Of a DNA stretch of 64,000 bases, positions 35,037-43,528 are shown one piece after another. The stretch's first letter is position 1. Each line of letters begins with the position of its first letter. The notes beneath the pieces are model-generated. The model was not told where the DNA came from. It did not search any database and saw only the letters and a program-made list of their open reading frames with translations. A program made the translations under genes and the position numbers. Where the stretch lies: the NCBI GenBank assembly GCA_011525385.1, contig WTGF01000014.1:1-64000 (forward strand), in the 5' to 3' direction. The DNA comes from Chloroflexota bacterium. Its GTDB lineage: Bacteria; Chloroflexota; Anaerolineae; Aggregatilineales; Phototrophicaceae.

Positions 35037-36155
35037 ATGGCAACTGCGACGGATAAGTATTTCACATCGTCTTTTCAATATAGTCCGGTTGACCAAGCGC
35101 AAAACATCGCCAACAAAGTCCGCGTGATCGAAATCATGCGCGCGCTGAGCGAAGCGCCGCTTGATGACCTGCCAGAGGTCGCACGTGACGGATATGACCG
35201 AGATGTCTCGCTCAATGTGACGCACCCGATTAATGAACTGGGGGGCATTGCCGCCGGCCTGCAACAGTTGTGGCTGCCGCTGCGGCGAGCGTTGCCGGAT
35301 ATGGAGCGGCGCGATCATTTTGTGGCGGGCGGGCGCTACCGCGACGCGCACTGGATCGCTTGTATGGGCCACTATATGGGCAGTTTTGAGCGCGATTTGC
35401 TGGGCATACCGGCCACGCGCGGCGTGGTCTGCCTGCGATATTGTGAGGGACATGAACTGCGCGATGGCAAAATCGTCACCAGTTATATCTTCATCGACTT
35501 TCTGGATTTGATGCGGCAAGCCGGTTACGTGCCGATCGCGCCCAGCCTGGGCAGCGAAATGCGCTGGATGCCGCCGCGAACGCTGGATGGCGTCATCTTG
35601 ACGCCGCAAGACGAAGCGCGCTCCAAGAAGACTATCGAGACCATTCTCAAGATGCACGCTGCCTTGGGCTATTACAGCGGGGAGCCGCCAACGCGCGATG
35701 TGCTCGACGAGATGGAACAGGTCAAGCACTGGCACAAGCATTTCATGTGGTATGGACCGTCGGGCATCGGCACTACGCGCGGCTTGAAGGGATTTGAAGA
35801 CTACCATCAGATTCCTTTTCTGGTGGCCTTTCCCGACCGAGGTGGATCCGAGCAGGGGCATTTCATACGCATTGGCGACGGTTATTTTGCTGTGACCGGC
35901 GGCTGGGGTTATCTGCGGGCGACGCATACTGGCGGCGAGTTGTTCGGCCTGCCGCCAACCGGGGCGCCGCTCAAAATGCGCGTAATGGACTTTTATCGCT
36001 GCGACGACGAGACCATTGTGGAAAACTGGGTCCCGATCGATGTGCCGCATATTCTGCTGCAGATGGGCGTCGATGTCTTCGGGCGCATGCGGCATCAGTT
36101 CCGCCAGCACAAGCCCATCAGCGCCAGCGAATGGCTGGTCAATCCAGGGGACTGA
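35037..36155 (+). CDS. Two-domain SnoaL/NTF2-like protein (paralogue C)
   Basis: This 372-aa protein has two SnoaL-like halves: FVAGGRYRDAHWIACMGHYMGSFERDLLGIPATR in the first and HFMWYGPSGIGTTRGLKGFEDYHQIPFLVAFPDR in the second, which closely matches D and A. The segment LFGLPPTGAPLKMRVMDFYR is the conserved PTG turn. ATG 35037 is used; GTG 35031 six bases earlier is also possible. It is followed by paralogue D after 62 bp, same strand, probably one transcript. Confidence 0.85.
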   Translation: MATATDKYFTSSFQYSPVDQAQNIANKVRVIEIMRALSEAPLDDLPEVARDGYDRDVSLNVTHPINELGGIAAGLQQLWLPLRRALPDMERRDHFVAGGRYRDAHWIACMGHYMGSFERDLLGIPATRGVVCLRYCEGHELRDGKIVTSYIFIDFLDLMRQAGYVPIAPSLGSEMRWMPPRTLDGVILTPQDEARSKKTIETILKMHAALGYYSGEPPTRDVLDEMEQVKHWHKHFMWYGPSGIGTTRGLKGFEDYHQIPFLVAFPDRGGSEQGHFIRIGDGYFAVTGGWGYLRATHTGGELFGLPPTGAPLKMRVMDFYRCDDETIVENWVPIDVPHILLQMGVDVFGRMRHQFRQHKPISASEWLVNPGD

Positions 36156-36217
36156 GTCACTGACGACGCAGCTTCTGAGTCAGGCGGACGCAACACCTGA
36201 ACGGTAACCAGACAAAC

Positions 36218-37234
36218 ATGTCGATTCACAACCGAAACAAGGAATTCATTGGCGGGCTGCGGGCCGCGCTTTACGATATTGACGCGAGCGATCTTCAACG
36301 CCAATTGCAAGAGCTATTCGCCGCCGACTGCGAAGCGCACCTGGCGCACCCGCTTGAATCTCTGCATGGTATCGACGCCCTTTATGAAGGGGCTTATCTG
36401 CCGCTGTTGAATGCCGTGCCCGATCTGGAGCGGCGCGATTTTATCGTGATGGCCGGCGAGAGCCGGGGGCAGAATTGGGTCGGCTGCGCCGGGCATTATA
36501 TGGGCTTATTCGAGCAGCCATGGTTGGATATCCCCCCGACCAAGCACTTGATGGCGATGCGCTATCACGAATTCTTTCGCATCGAGGACGAGCGGATCGT
36601 GGAGATGCAGGCGCTATGGGATATCCCACAGGTGATGATGGGGGCCGGCGCCTGGCCGCTGGCGCCGAGCCTGGCTGTCGAGTGGATTGTGCCCGGTCCG
36701 GCGACGACTGACGGTATCATCACGAGCGACTATGACAAGGCGAGATCGGCGGCCAGCATCCAGTTGGTGGGCGATATGCTAAGCGCGCTCGGGAATTCGC
36801 CCCAGGGTGAAGCCGCCATGGCGCTTGACCGCTACTGGCATCCCAAGATGATGTGGTATGGACCGGCGGGCATCGGCTCGATGCGGCGCATATCGGGTTT
36901 CCGCCACTGGCACCAGATTCCCTTCCTGAAAGCCATGCCCGACCGTGAAGCCCTCCTGGACAAGGGCGTCTTTTTTGCCGATGCCGAGTACGTCAGTTTC
37001 ACGGCATTTCCCGGCATGACCATGACCATCAGCGGCGATGGTTGGCTGGGCATCGCGCCTAGCAATCAAGCGATCACCATGCGCAGCCTGGATTTCTGGC
37101 GCTGTGAAAATGGCATGATCCGCGAGAATTGGGTCTTGGTCGATCTGCTGGATGTATATCAGCAGCTTGGCGTTGATGTCTTCGAGCGCATGCGAGAACT
37201 GACGATCGCGCGCCGCTCGGATATTGCGGTTTAG
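36218..37234 (+). CDS. Two-domain SnoaL/NTF2-like protein (paralogue D)
   Basis: This 338-aa protein has the same two-half layout: CAGHYMGLFEQPWLDIPPTKHL in the first and KMMWYGPAGIGSMRRISGFRHWHQIPFLKAMPDR in the second. Closest in text to paralogue C, it lacks the longer N-terminus of B. It ends the plus-strand arm just before a C-rich palindrome and a terminator that belongs to the opposite-strand gene. All four paralogues (A-D) keep the aromatic HWYGP-type motif, suggesting a common binding site. The substrate is not known. Confidence 0.85.
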   Translation: MSIHNRNKEFIGGLRAALYDIDASDLQRQLQELFAADCEAHLAHPLESLHGIDALYEGAYLPLLNAVPDLERRDFIVMAGESRGQNWVGCAGHYMGLFEQPWLDIPPTKHLMAMRYHEFFRIEDERIVEMQALWDIPQVMMGAGAWPLAPSLAVEWIVPGPATTDGIITSDYDKARSAASIQLVGDMLSALGNSPQGEAAMALDRYWHPKMMWYGPAGIGSMRRISGFRHWHQIPFLKAMPDREALLDKGVFFADAEYVSFTAFPGMTMTISGDGWLGIAPSNQAITMRSLDFWRCENGMIRENWVLVDLLDVYQQLGVDVFERMRELTIARRSDIAV

Positions 37235-37498
37235 ACTACCCCACCCCCAACCCCCTCCCCAAAGCATTGGAGAGGGAGCTTTTACTGCCGATCTCGGCAA
37301 TTAATATGACGAAAGAAAAAACCACCTCAAACAGGTGGTTGAATAATGTAATGATAGCCGACATACAATGCCTGTCGGTAGAGCTTTGACCCGCTCCGTC
37401 AACCGACACGCCTACCGGATGTGTAGACCGCCTGTAGCAGATGATGATCCGGTATGGCGCCTTGTCCGAAATGCTGCAAGAAGCGGTTTGTTGGGTAG
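37235..37498. repeat. Palindrome-bearing intergenic region
   Basis: Holds a C-rich/G-rich palindrome (about 37240-37277; CCCCTCCCC, then GGAGAGGGAG), a small GCCGATCTCGGC hairpin (37288-37299), the minus-strand terminator at 37320-37340, and about 150 bp of unassigned sequence. No gene is seen. Confidence 0.55.
37311..37340 (-). terminator. Intrinsic terminator downstream of the RmlC-like gene
   Basis: On the minus strand AACCACCT (37340-37333), loop GTTTG, AGGTGGTT (37327-37320), then TTTTTCTTTC: a perfect 8-bp stem followed by a T-tract. It lies about 160 bp after the stop of the epimerase gene at 37499. Confidence 0.8.
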
Positions 37499-38047
37499 TT
37501 AATACGGTTGCGCCTCCCCCGGCAGATTCGCGATCAGTGGATTGCTGCGGTCGCGATCCGACAAGTACGGGTCTTGAATGCCCCAGTCGATGCCGACTTG
37601 CGGATCGTCCCAGGCGATGCCGTACTCGTCCCCGCCGCCATCGTAGTAATTATTGACGATGTACATGAGCGTGCAGTCGCTCAGCGCGGCGAAACCGTGG
37701 GCCACGCCTTCGGGGATGAATATGCCTAGCGGATTGTCCTCGCCGATATCGACAGTCGCCGACGCCAGGTAGGTCGGCGAGGACAGGCGCAGGTCTACCA
37801 GCCCGACGCGGATCGCGCCGCGCGTACTGAACCAATAGTCAACTTGCTTGAAGTGGTAATGCAAGCCGCGCAAAACTCCCGCTTTGCTGTCGCTGCGGTT
37901 GTTCTGCAGGCGATCCCAGTTGACAGCCGGGAACCACTCCGCCCGGAAGGTCTCCATGAAGCGTCCGCGCTCGTCGCCGAAAGCTTGCAGGGCTACGGTC
38001 TGTACGCCGTGGATGGGGTCGAATGGCTGGGCGGGAGAAACTGTCAC
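37499..38047 (-). CDS. dTDP-4-dehydrorhamnose 3,5-epimerase-like (RmlC)
   Basis: This 182-aa cupin fits RmlC, which epimerises dTDP-4-keto-6-deoxyglucose in dTDP-rhamnose synthesis. Visible are the catalytic His in NNRSDSKAGVLRGLHYH and IFIPEGVAHGFAALSD, with the family's RGLH and HGF core. Length matches. RmlA, B and D are not in the window, so it is unlinked from the rest of the pathway, and other cupin epimerases that act on related sugars cannot be ruled out. A terminator follows. Confidence 0.85.
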   Translation of the reverse strand: MTVSPAQPFDPIHGVQTVALQAFGDERGRFMETFRAEWFPAVNWDRLQNNRSDSKAGVLRGLHYHFKQVDYWFSTRGAIRVGLVDLRLSSPTYLASATVDIGEDNPLGIFIPEGVAHGFAALSDCTLMYIVNNYYDGGGDEYGIAWDDPQVGIDWGIQDPYLSDRDRSNPLIANLPGEAQPY

Positions 38048-38124
38048 TTCATATCCTTATCAGGGTGTTCGATTCGCATTGTAACCAGAAACGGTTGATC
38101 GCGCTTCAAGGTCCTACGCAGTGA

Positions 38125-39939
38125 TCAAGACAATACCTTGGCCGCGAAGCGCAGCATCAATTCTTGATGCTCGATGCTCTGCTCGATGGCGAGCGAGCCG
38201 TGGCCGGCGTCGAACCAGTGCACCTCGATGGACTTGCCCAGGTCTTTCAGTTTACGCTCGAAGACTTTCATCTGGCGCGCCGGACAGCGCGTATCGTTGG
38301 CGCCTTGAATGACCAGCAGATCGGCCTGAAAGTTCTCCGCATAGGTGATCGGCGAGGACTTCTTGTGCGCGTCCGGCTTTTCCTCCGGCGTACCCCCAAA
38401 CATACTGCGCTGATAGCCGCGCAGGGTGCCGGCTTGATCTTCGTACATCAGGGTCCAGTCGGCGATGGCGACCATGGCCATGCCGCCCGCCCATAGTTCC
38501 GGGCGCTTGCCCAGCGACAGCAAGGTCAAGTAGCCGCCATAAGAGCCGCCGGTCTTGAGGATGGCGCCGGGATCGGCAATGCCCTTGTCGATCAGCCAGC
38601 CGACGCCGGCAGCAATGTCCTCGACTTCCAACTCGCCCAGGTTGCCGTCGATGGCGTGCTGGAAGTCGTAGCCGAAGGTGGTTGAGCCACGGTAGTTGAG
38701 ACTGAAAAAGGCGAAGCCGTGATCGAGCCAGGTTTGCGCGCTTGGCGACCAGGCGTTTGTCTGTACCGCCGTCGGACCGCCATGGGTATGCACGATGGTG
38801 GGGAAAGGACCTTCGCCCGGCGGCGTCGCCAGCCAGGCTTGGATCAACGCGCCGTCGCCGGAGCGGTATGTGATCGAGCGCCAGGGAATACTCTCGGGCA
38901 AGTCCGACTTGAGATCAATCAGGTCCCGCAGGACTTCCCCGCTGCTGCCGTCGACTTCGAGCAGGCGCGGGGGGTTGGCGGCATCGCTCCAGTGCAAACA
39001 GATATTGCCGTTGTCCAGGAAGTAGCCGGCCAAGCCAGATGAACCTGCCGGCGTATCCAGCAGGTCTACTTTGTCGCGGGCAATGTCGTAGCTATATAGT
39101 CTGTGGCGCGCCTGATGCACTTGATGCAGCAGCAGGCGAGCAGCATCAGGCGACCAGGACCAATCTCTGACATCGCCCGCAAAATGCTCGGACTCAATAT
39201 CATGCCGCTCGCCGGTTAGCGGGTTCCAGATAAAGGGACGGTAGAAGCCGCTAACATTGGATGAGCCGGCGAAGCGCATATCACCAGCCCGCGGCGAAAA
39301 CCTGCCGGGATCAATACCGCTGCCAGCGCCATCCCAAAGTTCGGCTATAAGCTGGCCGCTAGCAACATCGTAAGCCGCCAACGCATATTCGTTGACGCCG
39401 GTTTTTTCAGTCGAGGCGATGATGGCGATTTCGGCATCGTGCGAGAGTAAAGGACCAACGGAAAGCGCGTCAGAATGGTAAGTGAAGATCGGATCCCCTT
39501 GGGGCGGATTGTTGTAAAGCAAGATCTGGAATCCGTCTTTTGCCGCTGTGGTCAAGCCGAGCGCGTTTCCGCTGTCGCTTTCGCGCAGATAATGCGAGGC
39601 GTAAGGGGGCAGATCTGGCGTGACATCCTCGGCCGCGCCGCCCGCAAAGGGAAGGCGTACATAATGACCGATCTCGTCGCCGCTCTCATCTTGCAAGTAA
39701 TAGATAAACTCGCCATCGGCGGAGATTTGCCCGCCGACGACGCCGGCGGGCTGGTCAGTGACTTGCCTGAGATCGTTGCTGTGCCTGTCCCAGGCATAAA
39801 GTTGAAAGACGCCGTCTTTGTTGCTGCGGATTAGACCCCGTTTGGGGTTAGAGGCGGCGATTCGCGAAGCGACGATAGCGGGGGCGCGGTAGCGTTTTTT
39901 CCAAGGCGCGTCGTCGCTCAAGTTCAGTTCAATTGTCAC
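38125..39939 (-). CDS. S9 family peptidase (prolyl oligopeptidase-like)
   Basis: This 604-aa protein has an N-terminal propeller (about residues 1-340, with repeated AASNPKRGLIRS and SWSPDAARLLLH blades) and a C-terminal alpha/beta hydrolase. The catalytic triad is visible: Ser in KTGGSYGGYLTL, Asp in GANDTRCPARQ and His in FDAGHGSL. It cleaves peptides with a preference for Pro, Ala or acyl groups according to subfamily. The GTG start at 39939 is supported by GAAAGG just upstream; ATG starts further upstream have no support. No signal peptide, so probably cytoplasmic. Confidence 0.9.
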   Translation of the reverse strand: MTIELNLSDDAPWKKRYRAPAIVASRIAASNPKRGLIRSNKDGVFQLYAWDRHSNDLRQVTDQPAGVVGGQISADGEFIYYLQDESGDEIGHYVRLPFAGGAAEDVTPDLPPYASHYLRESDSGNALGLTTAAKDGFQILLYNNPPQGDPIFTYHSDALSVGPLLSHDAEIAIIASTEKTGVNEYALAAYDVASGQLIAELWDGAGSGIDPGRFSPRAGDMRFAGSSNVSGFYRPFIWNPLTGERHDIESEHFAGDVRDWSWSPDAARLLLHQVHQARHRLYSYDIARDKVDLLDTPAGSSGLAGYFLDNGNICLHWSDAANPPRLLEVDGSSGEVLRDLIDLKSDLPESIPWRSITYRSGDGALIQAWLATPPGEGPFPTIVHTHGGPTAVQTNAWSPSAQTWLDHGFAFFSLNYRGSTTFGYDFQHAIDGNLGELEVEDIAAGVGWLIDKGIADPGAILKTGGSYGGYLTLLSLGKRPELWAGGMAMVAIADWTLMYEDQAGTLRGYQRSMFGGTPEEKPDAHKKSSPITYAENFQADLLVIQGANDTRCPARQMKVFERKLKDLGKSIEVHWFDAGHGSLAIEQSIEHQELMLRFAAKVLS

Positions 39940-40126
39940 GGGCGGGACCTTTCGGACTCTCGATTCTTTCGACACCATCATAGACGGCAGGCGCCGTCGG
40001 CACAAGCCGAGCTATGCTCGGCGGGCTATTTTTTGAATGGCGGAATGCCCACCGCCCTAGACCAACGTCGCAATATCGGGCATAATACGGGGGGATTCGG
40101 CAGATTCGCGGCCTAGGAGGTCGATT

Positions 40127-40324
40127 ATGGCCATGGTGGTGATGGCGATTATCATCATCTTGAATATCGTGCTGCTCTTGGCGGTGATGCGCGTCGGCAC
40201 ACAGGGCGAACATCACCACGAGGTCTCGCCGGAGCAATCGGGCGCCGTTCGAGCCTGGCGCGCGCGCCTGGGCATCAGCGAGAGCGACGATGCCCAAGGC
40301 TCGGCTGCCGCGGATCAAGCCTGA
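40127..40324 (+). CDS. Small single-helix membrane protein upstream of a glycosyltransferase
   Basis: A 65-aa protein: one membrane helix (MVVMAIIIILNIVLLLAVM) followed by a polar tail with a HHH cluster. ATG 40127 is preceded by a near-consensus AGGAGG at the right distance, the main support for expression. The gene overlaps the glycosyltransferase start by 35 bp in another frame, which points to coupling. The function is unknown; an anchor or assembly role for the glycosyltransferase is speculation. Confidence 0.6.
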   Translation: MAMVVMAIIIILNIVLLLAVMRVGTQGEHHHEVSPEQSGAVRAWRARLGISESDDAQGSAAADQA

Positions 40325-41453
40325 CCGGGACTTCAGCCCAGCACTGCCCATGCGGATTGGCTTCATCAGCTCCGACCTCAGCAATCAAAACGGATGGGCA
40401 ACCTATAGCCTGGGTTTGATACGAGCTTTACGGGCGCGCGGCCTCGACGCGACAGTGGTCGCGTCTCGAAACAGCCCCGACGCTGAATTTGCGATCCATC
40501 GGTTCCTGCCAACGGTAACCCCTCCGGAACGACATACCTTCTTCAAATCTATGCGGCAGGTATTCGCCGTTCGGCGACTACTGCGGCATTGCGACATCAT
40601 CCACTGCACGGCTGAGCCGCTGGCGATACTGGCGGCGGCTGTTGCCGGCGACCGCCCGTTGTTCGTCACAGCTCACGGCAGCTACGTCAATCTGCCGCGT
40701 ATGCGGGGCTTTCCCGTGAATGAGCTCTACCGACGATCCTTCGCCCGCGCGACTTTGATCTGCGTCAGCAACTATACCGCGGGGGTGGCAACGGCGTTGA
40801 TGCCAGAGGCACGCGTTCACGTCATCCCCAACGGCGCCGACGTCAGCGGATTTGCCCAAGCCCCGGCATTTCAGGCCGAAAAAAGAGCGCCGACAATCGT
40901 CGCCATCGGCGAGATCAAGCCGCGCAAGGGTACCCTCCAGTTGGTGGAGGCGGTCGCCCGCGTACGTGAGGTGATACCGGACGTACAGTGCCTGATCATG
41001 GGACCGCCACAGTTCGGCAGCGCCTACACGACCACAGTACAGGCGGCGATCGATGCCCACAGTTTGCAAGAAAACCTGCAGATTATGGGTTTCGTTGATG
41101 AGGAAGTGAAACGCGCCTGGTTAGCGGCGGCCGACGTCCTGGCATTGCCCGCCATGAACGACGGACTTTTTTTCGAGGGATTTGGCCTTACGCTCTACGA
41201 AGCCGGCGCCTGCGGCACGGCGGTGCTGGGCACGGACGGCTGTGGCGTCGCCGATGCCATCGAACACGGCGTCACCGGTTTGATCGTCGCGCAAGACAAT
41301 ATCGCCGAAGAATTGCCTCGCGCCTTGCTGGAATTGCTGTCGAATCCGCGGAAAGCGTCCATGATGGGCGCTGCCGGACGGGAACGGGCGCTGCGGCAGA
41401 CCTGGGACCGGGTCGCTGAGCAGGTGATGCGCTTGTACGACGGCGCTATTTGA
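40290..41453 (+). CDS. GT4-type glycosyltransferase
   Basis: This 387-aa protein is a GT-B family 4 glycosyltransferase. The N-terminal domain starts MRIGFISSDLSNQNGWATYS, the C-terminal domain has TIVAIGEIKPRKGTLQLVEAV, and the sugar-nucleotide site is FFEGFGLTLYEAGACGTAVLG with the EX7E pattern. The donor and acceptor are unknown; surface polysaccharide synthesis is likely. ATG 40290 is taken because a GAGAG ribosome site precedes it; ATG 40350 at the conserved MRIGF is an alternative. Confidence 0.88.
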   Translation: MPKARLPRIKPDRDFSPALPMRIGFISSDLSNQNGWATYSLGLIRALRARGLDATVVASRNSPDAEFAIHRFLPTVTPPERHTFFKSMRQVFAVRRLLRHCDIIHCTAEPLAILAAAVAGDRPLFVTAHGSYVNLPRMRGFPVNELYRRSFARATLICVSNYTAGVATALMPEARVHVIPNGADVSGFAQAPAFQAEKRAPTIVAIGEIKPRKGTLQLVEAVARVREVIPDVQCLIMGPPQFGSAYTTTVQAAIDAHSLQENLQIMGFVDEEVKRAWLAAADVLALPAMNDGLFFEGFGLTLYEAGACGTAVLGTDGCGVADAIEHGVTGLIVAQDNIAEELPRALLELLSNPRKASMMGAAGRERALRQTWDRVAEQVMRLYDGAI

Positions 41454-41501
41454 ATCGGATATCAGAAATGTGGCGATGCTGATATCCGCTGAAGCTGGCG
41501 C

Positions 41502-42188
41502 TCAGATCGGCTTCACCCCATCGGCATAAATGAAGAACTTCGGCGTTGACAACACTTCAATCTCGAAACCGCTGTCGCGCAGGGTCCCCGTGAGTTGCGC
41601 CGGATCATAGTAGATCTTGACGATTTCGTAGCGCCGCCCGTCGCTTAGCACGCGCTGCTGCAGTTCGCCGCCCAGATTTTCCGTTTCCGTGCGCGTGTGG
41701 GACAATTCCCGATCTTGCGAATCGACGAAGAAGAGGCGGCCGCCCGGCGCCAGGGCTTCATAAACCGCGCTCAAGAAGGCCGATAGCTTTTCCCCGGGCA
41801 CGTGTGACAGCCAGAATCCGAAAAAGACCATATCGTATTGCCGCTGCGCCTGCCAGGTGAACAAGTCGGTCTGGATATAGGTGACCTTGTCCGAAGCCAA
41901 CTTGGCTTTGTTGATGGCGATCATTTCCGGCGAGGCGTCGAGGGCCGTCACCTGATCGCCGATTCTGATCAACTGCTCGGTCCAGATGCCGGTGCCGGGC
42001 GCCATTTCCAGTATCTGCGCCTGGCGCGGCGCGTTGAGCAATTGCTCGCGCACGATCTGCGCTTCGCTTTCCCATTGTCGCTTGAAGGCGGGACCGCGAT
42101 CGTAGCGCCCCTGTCGATAAAACCAGCGGTCGTACTCCGGCGCGCGAGCGGAGTAATATTCGATTTGATGCTGCAGCAAGTCGGTCAT
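41502..42188 (-). CDS. Class I SAM-dependent methyltransferase
   Basis: This 228-aa protein has motif I ILEMAPGTGIWTEQLIR, motif II VTALDASPEMI and motif post-I YIQTDLFTW, as in small-molecule methyltransferases. The acceptor is unknown. It lies just after the sulfatase and dioxygenase genes on the same strand (22 bp from the sulfatase start codon side), so these form a probable operon: PhyH dioxygenase, sulfatase, methyltransferase. Confidence 0.87.
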   Translation of the reverse strand: MTDLLQHQIEYYSARAPEYDRWFYRQGRYDRGPAFKRQWESEAQIVREQLLNAPRQAQILEMAPGTGIWTEQLIRIGDQVTALDASPEMIAINKAKLASDKVTYIQTDLFTWQAQRQYDMVFFGFWLSHVPGEKLSAFLSAVYEALAPGGRLFFVDSQDRELSHTRTETENLGGELQQRVLSDGRRYEIVKIYYDPAQLTGTLRDSGFEIEVLSTPKFFIYADGVKPI

Positions 42189-42209
42189 GTCCCTTCCTGT
42201 CGTCGCGAT

Positions 42210-43520
42210 TCAAATCTGGTTGGCTGGCGTTAGAGGACCTTTGGGAGACGCACTATCGGGATCGTTGGCGACGGCGCCGGGCGGCGCGGGCACGGGCCCG
42301 CGCAGCAGCGGATCATCCGTATCGCGCATCCAGCGATCCAGGCGGGCGCGCATATCGCCCAGAACCCCGGCGTAGTCCGGATCATTGACCAGGTTGTCCC
42401 GTTCCGTCGGATCGTAATAGGTATCGTAGAGTTGTTCCGCGGCGGGAGCGCGTGCCGCAAAGCCCTGGTCGAGGTAATCGTCCTTGGTCAATCCGTCATC
42501 GATATTGGGCAGCACGGGCGACTCGCGACGGTCATAACGGCGGATGTACTTAAAGCGTTCGCTGCGGACGGCGCGCTTCGGTTCGTAGGTAGCGTGGTAG
42601 GACACTTCCGCGAAGACCTCGTCTCGGATCGCATCCGCTTCTCCGCGCAGCAGCGGCATCATGGATCGCCCCTGCAACCAGGGCGGCGCCTCGATATCAA
42701 GCAAGTCACAAAGCGTCGGAAAGATATCAATGTGGCTGACCATGGCGTCGACGGATTTTCCGCCGCTGAATTCAGCCGGTCCGCGCATGATCAGGGCCAC
42801 GCCTATGCCGGCATCGGTCAAACTGCATTTCATGCCCGGGAAAGCGATGCCGTGATCGGTGGTGTAGACAACGAGCGTATCTTCGCGCAGGCCCGCGTCA
42901 TCGAGGGCAGCCAGCACCTGCCCCACCTTGTCATCGAGGATCTTCGCCATGGCGACGTAATTGGCCATGTCTTGTCGAATGCGCGGCCTGTCGGGCAGAG
43001 GCAGGGGCGGCGACACATAAGCGGGATCAACATCGTGCTCGACCGGAAATTCACGATGGTTTTCGAAAAACCCGACTGTCAAGAAGAAGGGCTGCTGGGG
43101 CGCATCCTTAATGAAGTCGACGGCGCGCAGATGCGCTTCGGCATGGTCCGTCGTCAGGATGCGGTCGTAGCCGATAGCTTCAGCGTCGCGATGAAATTGC
43201 GCGTTGGTGAGATGCTGGATGCCCGCCAGCGCCGATGTATAACCGGCGCCTTTTAAGCTGTGGATGATGTGCTGACGGAAATCGCCCAGGACAAAGCCGC
43301 GGTTGGCCAGGCCCAACATGCCGGCGCTGTGGGGCGATTGGCCGGTCAGCAGCGCCGCTCGGCTGGGCGAACAAGTGGGCGCGGCGCAATAGGCGCGCCG
43401 AAACAAGACGCCCTCCTCGGCCAGCCGCTGCAGATTGGGCGTCGGGATGCCGTAGCCGTAGGGCTGCAGATAGCGGCCGGTATCGTGTGAATGAATGTAG
43501 AGGATGTTTGGTTTTGACAT
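42210..43520 (-). CDS. Sulfatase (type I, formylglycine motif)
   Basis: This 436-aa protein belongs to the alkaline-phosphatase-like sulfatases. The formylglycine motif CSPSR is at Cys50 (APTCSPSRAALLTG), the metal ligands include Asp13 in HSHDTGRY and the DHG in VVYTTDHGIAFPG. It resembles heparan N-sulfatase-like members, but the substrate cannot be told. A maturase that converts the Cys is not in the window. No signal peptide. It lies 9 bp after the PhyH gene and is probably co-transcribed. Confidence 0.88.
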   Translation of the reverse strand: MSKPNILYIHSHDTGRYLQPYGYGIPTPNLQRLAEEGVLFRRAYCAAPTCSPSRAALLTGQSPHSAGMLGLANRGFVLGDFRQHIIHSLKGAGYTSALAGIQHLTNAQFHRDAEAIGYDRILTTDHAEAHLRAVDFIKDAPQQPFFLTVGFFENHREFPVEHDVDPAYVSPPLPLPDRPRIRQDMANYVAMAKILDDKVGQVLAALDDAGLREDTLVVYTTDHGIAFPGMKCSLTDAGIGVALIMRGPAEFSGGKSVDAMVSHIDIFPTLCDLLDIEAPPWLQGRSMMPLLRGEADAIRDEVFAEVSYHATYEPKRAVRSERFKYIRRYDRRESPVLPNIDDGLTKDDYLDQGFAARAPAAEQLYDTYYDPTERDNLVNDPDYAGVLGDMRARLDRWMRDTDDPLLRGPVPAPPGAVANDPDSASPKGPLTPANQI

Positions 43521-43528
43521 AGCGTCGC

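Noticed and set aside
37341..37498. Possible structured RNA near the RmlC terminator
   Set aside because: Short complementary segments exist but no known riboswitch or tRNA layout could be built.
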